Below are positions 56,855 through 64,000 of a stretch of DNA of 64,000 nt, piece after piece (the first letter of the stretch is position 1; the number at the start of each line of letters is the position of its first letter). The position numbers were made by a program, and so were the translations under genes. The stretch is from Selaginella tamariscina (taxonomy: Eukaryota > Streptophyta > Lycopodiopsida > Selaginellales > Selaginellaceae): assembly GCA_003024785.1 (NCBI GenBank), contig PUQB01000192.1, positions 154,011-218,010 of the forward strand, read 5' to 3'. The notes beneath the pieces are model-generated. The model was not told the DNA's origin, searched no databases, and worked only from the letters and a program-made list of their open reading frames with translations.

Positions 56855-58166
56855 AAATACTTTCTTCCTATCATACAAGAAATCTTTCATTTTGTCTAAA
56901 TCATCACTCTCCGGATTAATCAAATCATTTTGGTCAATATCTTGATGTTGTTGCCACCACTTAACACTCTCACGAATGCAATTGGGAGTTGCCATCCTTG
57001 TTAATACATAAGATGTGATAAGAGAAGGTCTGCATAAAGGCTCATCTAAAAATGACGTTCCTTAAGAATAATATTATAAAGCGCCCGGTTCTATCCTTCA
57101 TTTTATAAAATTCAAATCACGAGAAAGAAAAGCTTCAGGAAATGTATGATACGGTGGATACTGCTCACAAAAATTTTCGAGATTCTTCTTTCTGAGGCAC
57201 GTATCCAAGTAGTTCACTAGCTCATCCATGATATCGGTATCAGAATATGGATCGAAAGTGATTGGATGAATACAAGCAATGTTTTGGTTGAGCATAGCCT
57301 TCTGAGGAGAGTCGTCTACTACTAACATATGTGTGTTCTTCATTATCCTTAAGCGACTGATCTCCCCATGAGTCCCAATTATTCTTTCATTCTTGAAGAA
57401 GTATGGCTTGCTTTTTTTTATATTGTGAAATTCGAGAGGTTTATAACATTCGCTGGTCAAAAATCCAATCTTTACGAATCACCTCTTCTGCAACACTACA
57501 ATGTTTCTTAAGTAAATTCAACAGCGGTGTTAAGTTATGAATCTGCATGCATGACCAAATCCCCACAAGCGCACCCATCTCCTTAAGCTTTTGAAAAGAG
57601 ACGGACGAAAAAATAATATCATATCGAAATTTACCATGACAAGGAATGAAATCTCCTTGTTTGATTTCTTTTTTCCTATCCTCGGGCCTTTGTCGATGAA
57701 GCAGAACACCATTGACATCCAACAACACAATATGGCCATGAGTAACATGAGATAGCGTTGCCTCTTGAATACTTTGCAAATCACTTGTTTGCTCCCTTTC
57801 ACATTTATCCGTTGCCACTATCTCGTTGCCTATCCCTTCATCATTTAATTGTACATCATCCTTACAAGATTCAGATATTGCATGCGCTGAAGAAATTGAT
57901 TTCGGAACTGAAGCCAATAAAAATGATGATGAAAAAACTGAAGTGGCCCCCATGGTAACGATGTTTTGAGCTGCATTATTATCCATTTCCTGCATGAACT
58001 CTGTCATTCTGACATGTGGCACAAGAAATTGTCGCCAAACCCCTCTCTTACCTCATGGCAATGCTGAAAATCCATGTTCTCAATTTTCATTACATCTGCA
58101 AAATGATAATTAGCTGACCTTAAAATTATCAAGGTATATTATTTACCTTGTTAATGTGTGACCCAT
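56855..58166 (-). CDS. HAD/FCP1-like phosphatase-like gene, right copy
   Basis: Candidate start ATG at 58166 (MGHTLT), an intron of about 55 nt, then a long open stretch (58022-57441) with HIVLLDVNGVLLHRQRPEDR, FRYDIIF, KLKEMGALVGIWSCM and EVIRKDWIFDQ. A one-base shift near 57445 leads to YKPLEFHNIKKSKPYFFKNE, MLVVDDSPQKAMLNQNIACI (motif IV, DD), IMDELVNYLDTCLRKKNLEN and a C-terminal ITSYVLTRMATPNCIRESVK. Motif I has DxN in place of DxD, as in plant HAD-like proteins of the LDVNG type. It is better preserved than the left copy in the N-terminal half and worse near 57110. Substrate unknown; protein phosphatase activity is only suggested by the FCP1-like fold. Confidence 0.62.
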
Positions 58167-58281
58167 GTTTGAACTAAAAGCTTCATTAATCCTTGAGAAT
58201 TTATTTTCTGTACAAATATAAAAAATATACAAAAATGCCTTATGTTACACTCATTTACAACTATTCGTCACTCTAAATTCA

Positions 58282-61200
58282 TTAAAATTCTTCTTCGCTA
58301 TTACCTTCTGAGTGAGGCGAAGAAGGTCTAAGCCGCTTGTGAGATGGTTCAAGATCTTCTGCGTCTTCTATTGATGTTTCCATGGGTCCTGGAGTGTGCG
58401 AATGTTCTGTACTCCTCGAGATAACTTCCGGTCTAATATCTGATTGAAGTTCGTCTCAGACTCCGACATTGAACCAGATTCACTTCAGAGCTATCGCACT
58501 TATCTGGAGGGAACTTTCTCAAATACGCCTTTATGGATTCGTTGGGGTACTCAGTTGAGAACCCTCTATCCACTTGTTCAGGTCCTCAACCATGGTCTTA
58601 TCCTTTCAACGGCAAAACACATGTATGCCGAAGGTAACACTCCTTCAAGACGGACCCCCTAGTGCAGTAGTCAAAAACCCACGCATCACTGTGAGGACCC
58701 CTGATCAAGTTGACGATGCTCCGTGCCGCTTGACTTGTAATGTTTGGATAACGTACATTGCCGAATACGTCACTCTCACTATCGGTGTATCGGATGGAGG
58801 TTCAGGGCCGTTGGAGTGCAAACAGATGCCTGGCCAGTCATTTGGAAGCTTGAAATTGTTTGGCGCATTCCTAACAACCAAGTGAACAACGTATCAATGC
58901 ACTTGGATTAGCATCGTTCATATAAAATCCTGTCCAACGATGTTTTATTCTTCTTGGCAAGGCGAAGGCAAAAGTATCGGTGACATGAGCAAGAATCAAG
59001 AAATAAATACCTGAAAAAGTAGATCAGTGAAGAGCGCAAGCATGAATTCAATAATAAATACCTTCTGTATATGCTTGCACGGCTAAGTTTCTCCACCAAT
59101 CCTCTAGTGCCTATCTGTCGAAGATTTTTTGACACCCGCCGATCCATCACGAACAATTGAAACGGTTTCCTACAAGCAGTGATGTCCCCATAAAGTCTCC
59201 GAATCTAACAACAAACATCTGTAGGGCTTGTCGTGATTCGTAGCATCCTCCTTTATAAGGTTCAATTCGGTTCTCCTGCTGAAGGACTGCCATAAGAGAA
59301 GGCGTCATCCCAATGTTCTCCTTTTTGGCGTTGGCGTGCAATAGATTCTTGCCCAGATCTTCCGATTGGTTCACCCATTCGACAAGCATATCATCGTTTG
59401 TCACATGCAAATATTTGCTGACCTCTTCATATGTTGAAGTCGAGGTCCAACCCAGTTTGTGGCAGTGTATTCCCAACCACTCCTTGAAATGCCTGACCGT
59501 CTTCAACTCCATTGCCTTGAGATGAAAAGGAGAGGTGGGCTGCTGTTTTTTAATGTAGTTTGCCATCAATCACCAAATCAGCCAAGACTTCCATCTCCTC
59601 CATCGTTGTTCCATTTAAAGGCTTCAACCATGTGAGCTTGAAATCGTTGTCTACATCCTTTGTAGATTGAACAGACTTAGCCTTCGGCGTCTTACTGGGT
59701 TTCTTTGCAGACTTCTGAGGGCTCCCTTCACTTGTCTGCTTCTTCTTCAGTGTTCCTTTTGAAAAGGATTCCATAATCCCCAACCATTTGGCAAAGATCC
59801 TATCTTCGGGGCAAGAAATCAACATCATCAAAAAGGATGTTTCCTTCCCGCCCACCTGGGCAAAATCAACTGCTACAATTTCTTCAACTCTCTGAGGAAA
59901 AAGACAGATTAATATACCGGCGAGATAAATCCCGCCCAAACAATTTGCTTACCCGGTATTCCGCAGATTGTGTATTCCCTGCGGTAGCTCTTTGTGGTCG
60001 CTGAAGAGATTCCCACACGGCTCGCGTGTGTTTAACTTCTCCCATATTTTGCTGTTGTAGTGGTTGGTGTCAGCGTCCCATTCCGCCGATAACTTATGGT
60101 ACTGCTCGATTGTGAGATTCGGCTTAGCTAAAAACGCCGATCTTTTGTCAGCTTCTCACGGGTATGCTCGGAAAGTTTTGTTGCCATCGTTCCTTTGTTG
60201 TGTTCATCGAGAAGTCGTTGGGCTGCCGTTATTGTGTGCTGGCCACTAATGATGTAGTACTTGATTGATTTTCTATTCTCCGTCTGAATCTTCATGATTG
60301 TTCTGGTGTTGTGATCCACTTTGTCAGCGCCTTTTTTCTCTCATAGTATGGACACAAAACAGCATTATGTGGAACGGTATAAGAATTGTCGTCCTTCATC
60401 TTCTCCATGAGCTCAGCTACACGTTCCTGGTTGAGTGGCCTGTAATTGAAGTTTGGGTTGACGCTGCAATATTAACCCTACACTCGTAAATCCTATCATC
60501 CAACATCATTTCCTTGTGGCTTATTGCAGCATGGGATGCCACAGGTGCAGCTGACAAAACGACGATGATTTTCTTTTCGATCCGAATCAACATGTGTGAT
60601 CCCCGATTGATGCTGTTCTAATGTTCTCGGCACACTCTTCCAGCTCCCGAAGTTTCTAAGCAAATTGAACGTGATCTGTAAGAACCTGAGACCGAGCCAC
60701 CTCTCAATCTCCTTAATGTCGCTGTGTTCTTCTTCAATGTGAAGAGGGACGATTGCTCCACTTGTGATTTTCTGTATTGTGAAGCAATATCTCCTGCAAA
60801 TACACCTACTCGATGAGTCTGAAGATCTTCGAAGTAGACATCCAGATGGATCCCCTCCATAGATGGGCTTTCGTTGAGTTGAAGAAGAACTCCAAGGTCA
60901 ACATCATTAGTGAACACGTGAACGTCATTATCCACAAGTCGACAAAACCACCCGAAATTAATGTTGTAACTACGACCTCTGGATCCGAGAACGTGACATT
61001 GGATGGAACAAGGCATATGTGAGCATCGTTCAATCTGGGTTCGCAGCATGCTTTCGGATGCTTGACTAGCGAATTACTTTCCATTGTTTTTGCTGCATGT
61101 GACAGAGGTTAGTTTGACAGCAACCATGGTTGTCCAATGCGCTTCCCATTTTAGTTTGAAAATATGGCCAAGTTGATTCCAGAATCCCCCTGCCCATCTC

Positions 61201-61365
61201 TTCTCCTGCTCTCTTTAATGTCACCTCAATTCCACATCTGAATACAAAAATGATTAGTTCTCAAGCACATATCCGAGTATAACAGATTTTATTTTAATTC
61301 TTACCCAGAATTTGACGACGACTCCATACTAATGACTCGATCTCCTTGTTTATTAAATCGTCCTT
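58282..61365 (-). CDS. ParB/sulfiredoxin-like domain gene, right copy
   Basis: The reading order is the same as the left copy. The second exon ends TCTGG with a sound GTAAGAATT donor (lost on the left), giving MESSSNSGCGIEVTLK when spliced. ParB-like motif: NPNFNYRPLNQERVAELMEK (about 60465-60405), then KYYIISGQHTITAAQRLLDE (about 60275-60215), with the G-Q-H loop complete. Helical region KLTKDRRF to IEQYHKLSAEW follows, a 60-nt intron with a palindrome motif, EEIVAVDFAQVGGKETSF, a Lys/Pro linker and STSTYEEVSKYLHVTNDDML. Stop (EEEF) at 58282. ParB-fold proteins bind or cut DNA, or phosphorylate Ser; which applies here is unknown. Frameshifts remain, for example near 60690 and 59160. Confidence 0.52.
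59920..59937 (-). other. Degenerate palindrome inside the ParB-like gene intron, right arm
   Basis: GGCGAGATAAATCCCGCC in plus orientation, the same intronic site as 6920-6937. Its retention in both arms shows it was present before the duplication. Confidence 0.7.
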
Positions 61366-61467
61366 CTGCAAAATAATACACTATGAATACAAATCATATA
61401 AAAACGCACACACACTTGTATAAACCCGAATATACAAAAATAATACACAGAGAGAAGTAGACGAATT

Positions 61468-61553
61468 AACTGTCCAAACTCACATTTGTGCTAGTGCAAA
61501 AGAAAGATAACATTTCGTTTTAGAACCACCACAAATGTGAGCTCTGGACAGTT
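61468..61553. repeat. Long hairpin upstream of the ParB-like gene
   Basis: AACTGTCCAAACTCACATTTGTG (arm 1, 23 nt, shown here as positions 61468-61490) pairs with 61530-61553, reading CACAAATGTGAG..GGACAGTT, with a 1-2-nt bulge and a ~39-nt loop. In the left arm (5286-5360) part of the stem is deleted. It could be a MITE-like foldback or a small-RNA precursor. Confidence 0.7.
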
Positions 61554-61654
61554 TTACATAGACTGCTTTTACTCGAAATATTATGATAAGATGATAAAAG
61601 TAAATAAAATGAAATGCAACTTATATATACTAATACACATATATATTCACATGG

Positions 61655-62665
61655 AAGGTGCGGCGGGATTAATCTCGCCACCCCTTCAGCCTCTGAAAGG
61701 TGGCGGGATTAATCCGCACCCTTCTCGATTTCACGAGAGAACTGGGCAGGATTTATTTCACACCCCTTCAGTGACTCCAGAAAGGGCGGGATTAATCTCG
61801 CCCACCATGTAATGGATGATGAAATGAATCCTCCACCCTTCTCGTCCCCTTGGTATGTTGTAAACCTTCTACGTCTTAGACAGAAAGTTTGGGATTGGTC
61901 CGACTCACCAATGGAGGAAAAAAAAGGGTGGCGGGATTCATTCCTCCACAGGCATTGAAGGCTCGGCGGGATTAATCCCACCGCCCAGGCCCTTCATGCG
62001 GTGGGATTAATCCTGTCGGATTCCGTGCAGGGATGGGCGTGCGGCGGGATTAATCTCGCCGCCCATGGCCTGCGTGCTGGGCCTAGACAGTGGGATTAAT
62101 CCCACCGTCTACGCATGCCCTGCATGGAATCCGGCGGAATTAATCCCATTGCACGCCCATGCCCTGTGCGGAATCTGGCGGGATTAATCCCGCTGCCTAG
62201 GCCCTTCAGACAGGCCATTGGCGGCGGGATAAATCCCGCCGGATTCTGCATAGGGCATTCATACGCGGCGGGATTAATCCCACCATCTAGGCCCAACACG
62301 CAGGTCATGGACGACGGAATTAATCCCGCCGCATGCCCATGCCCTGCACGAAATTCGGCGGGATTAATCCTGCCGCCTAGGCCCTTCAGACAGGCCATTG
62401 GCGGCGGGATAAATCTCGCCGGATTTTGCATAGGGCATGCGTACGCAGCGGGATTAATCCCGCCGCCTAGGCCAGCACACAGGTCATGGGCGGCAGGATT
62501 AATCCCGCCTCATGAGGATAACCGAATAGCCTGCCTGAAGGCGGCGGGATTAACCATATAGCAGCGGGATTAATCCTGTCGCCCACGTGTCTAACCATAT
62601 AGCAGCGGGATTAATCATGTTGCCTGCGGGTCTAACCATATAGCAGCGGGATTAATCCCGCCGCT
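61655..62665. repeat. Right array of the GGCGGGATTAATCCCGCC palindrome, with 180-bp higher-order repeat
   Basis: About 24 copies or variants lie at about 45-bp spacing. From about 62020 the array is regular: GCCCTTCAGACAGGCCATTG recurs at 62201 and 62381, exactly 180 bp apart, i.e. four monomers per higher-order unit. Variants with GGCGGGATAAATCCCGCC alternate with the main form in register. The first part (61655-62000) is more degenerate and is the part that aligns with the left array. Confidence 0.92.
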
Positions 62666-62798
62666 ACACACATATATATATCTATATGTATATGTGTGTG
62701 TAGGAGAGTGCGTGTGTGTGCAAGAGATAAAATTAATAAATTAATAAAATTATACAGATACACAAACACACACACATAGATATATGTATATATATATC

Positions 62799-62841
<43 letters not shown>

Positions 62842-62945
62842 TATGTATGTATGTATGTATGTATAGGAGTGCGTGTGTGTGCGAGAGATAGATAAATAAA
62901 TTATATTATTAAGATACACACACATATAAATGTATATGTGAATCA
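62660..62945. repeat. TA/TG microsatellites
   Basis: Runs of (TA)n, (TG)n and (TATG)n (TATGTATGTATG near 62843) alternate with GTGCGTGTGTGTGCGAGAGAT, which occurs twice (about 62708 and 62870), so the block is itself partly duplicated. Confidence 0.85.
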
Positions 62946-64000
62946 AAATAAATAAATAAACTCAGGAGTGTGCATGTGTGTGAGAGAGAGGAGAGAGATC
63001 TCACCTGTGTGTGAAGAGAGAGGGAGATTTCACAGCCGCCGCCTCCGCCGCCTTGCTTCTTGAACCCTAAGAATATACCAAACCTTAAAAGGAATAGAAA
63101 TATATATTAACCCTAATCAAATATTCCTTCTAAGAATAACTTAAACCCTAAAAAAGAATAAAAAAGATAGATTCGCCCTAAATGAATATTCTTTCATTTA
63201 TATTATCAGCGTGTGCGTGTGCGTGGGTCAACATACACCCCAAGGATAAAAATCGCAGGGGTTTAACATGTGTGTGTCCATGAGAGTGTTAAAGTTTCAC
63301 ATGCAGCAATACATATATACACACATAGTATTATATACATAGACATACATACATATTAGTACATATTAATATTAGAGAGACATTATGGATCATGCATGGT
63401 GTGTATAGAGAAGAGAGAAAGTGTTAACAAATTAAATTCATACACATTGCATATATTAGTACACATATATACATACACACGTGTATACACACAGACATAC
63501 ATATATTACATGTGTAAATTCAATGTGTTACATACACACAGACTGAGTACATATATATCATACATGCGTTGAACATGATGTTTTTCAATAAAGAAGCAAC
63601 ATATAATTTCAAGTTTGGTTTAGGGCAATGTGCATATGTGCATATGTGTCTTGTAAGTTCTTCTAATGCGTGTGCATGTGTATATATAAATTTATGATTG
63701 TGTTTATATATGTGCAAAACAAACATCGAATAATTAAGAAAAATAATATTAATAAACACACTATGAACATATTTTAAATTATACATAATAATATATGATT
63801 TATTTAATATATAGCCATATATAGTTTTAATAAATAATATTAATTTAATATGATAATAAGGTTTAACACTAGAATATTCTTGAAATAATAAGAATTTAAT
63901 TGAGAAAATCCCATTAATATACAAATGTAGATCAAGTACTGAAATAATTAACTAAATTAATTATGATAATCATGTTTAATATTGGAATATTCTTGGAATA
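62946..64000. other. Noncoding AT-rich tail of the window
   Basis: Contains GA and GT microsatellite, a short CCGCCGCCTCCGCCGCC run (about 63036-63052), CACATATATACA-type repeats (63300-63560) and AT-rich DNA with ATTGGAATATTCTTGGAATA near the end, also found as AGAATATTCTTGAAATAAT at 63870. No gene supported. Confidence 0.6.

Larger units (their letters stand above)
56615..62665 (-). repeat. Right arm of the inverted duplication
   Basis: Reverse complement of the left arm, beginning GGGAATATAAAATAAATTAC at 56615. It carries the HAD-like gene, the ParB-like gene and a palindrome array longer than the left one. Most differences are small indels; near 61545-61625 this arm has about 80 bp absent from the left. 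Confidence 0.9.

Noticed and set aside
57098-61365. Giant-virus or bacterial origin for the ParB-like/HAD-like unit
   Set aside because: Spliceosomal introns and the plant-type HAD motif argue for a eukaryotic gene pair; no viral hallmark gene is present.
62632-62946. ORF rich in Tyr, Ile, His and Thr
   Set aside because: Translation of TA/TG microsatellite.

Overview
The window looks like repeat-rich nuclear DNA of a land plant, most likely a non-seed plant. A lycophyte such as Selaginella is my best guess. This is inference from four things: very short GT-AG introns (about 53-68 nt) in the gene pair at 5.5-10 kb; a PLS-type pentatricopeptide fragment; a Ty3 chromovirus whose pol resembles the Tcn1/sushi-like type found in fungi and non-seed plants; and a Crinkler-type P-loop NTPase. 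Nothing seen is bacterial or organellar. Almost all coding sequence is retrotransposon-derived and broken by single-base frameshifts and stops.

Layout. 1-4542: 3' part of a chromodomain Ty3/gypsy element (copy A, + strand) with a 964-bp LTR. 4543-10241: left arm of a large inverted duplication, made of an array of an 18-bp palindrome (GGCGGGATTAATCCCGCC), a gene with a ParB/sulfiredoxin-like motif, and a HAD-phosphatase-like gene. 10242-12549: truncated Ty3/gypsy element of another lineage. 12550-18207: minus-strand gag-type LTR element (E2). 18208-22330: LTR scraps, a Ty1/copia scrap and a 3.2-kb AT-rich desert. 22.3-23.1 kb: PPR pseudogene. 23.2-26.1 kb: Crinkler-type NTPase, the largest non-transposon gene. 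26.1-27.5 kb: noncoding. 27551-56578: tandem pair of minus-strand chromoviruses (copies B and C) sharing an LTR of about 2.6 kb. Into this pair were inserted E (33026-42426, target duplication CCAAT), a solo LTR inside E (37307-39081, TCAGA), F (43110-48714, GTAAA) and D (50923-54653, TTAGG). 56615-62665: right arm of the inverted duplication, carrying HAD-like gene, ParB-like gene and a larger palindrome array. The rest is microsatellite and AT-rich DNA.

The most unusual item is the unit repeated in both arms. A eukaryotic gene with a ParB-like motif lies next to clusters of about 14 and about 24 palindromes, carries a further degenerate palindrome inside one intron, and always travels with a HAD-like gene. 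The arrangement resembles a ParB/parS pair, but a functional link is inference only. Many frameshifts separate otherwise well-conserved reading frames, often at homopolymers, so part of the breakage may be assembly error rather than decay.
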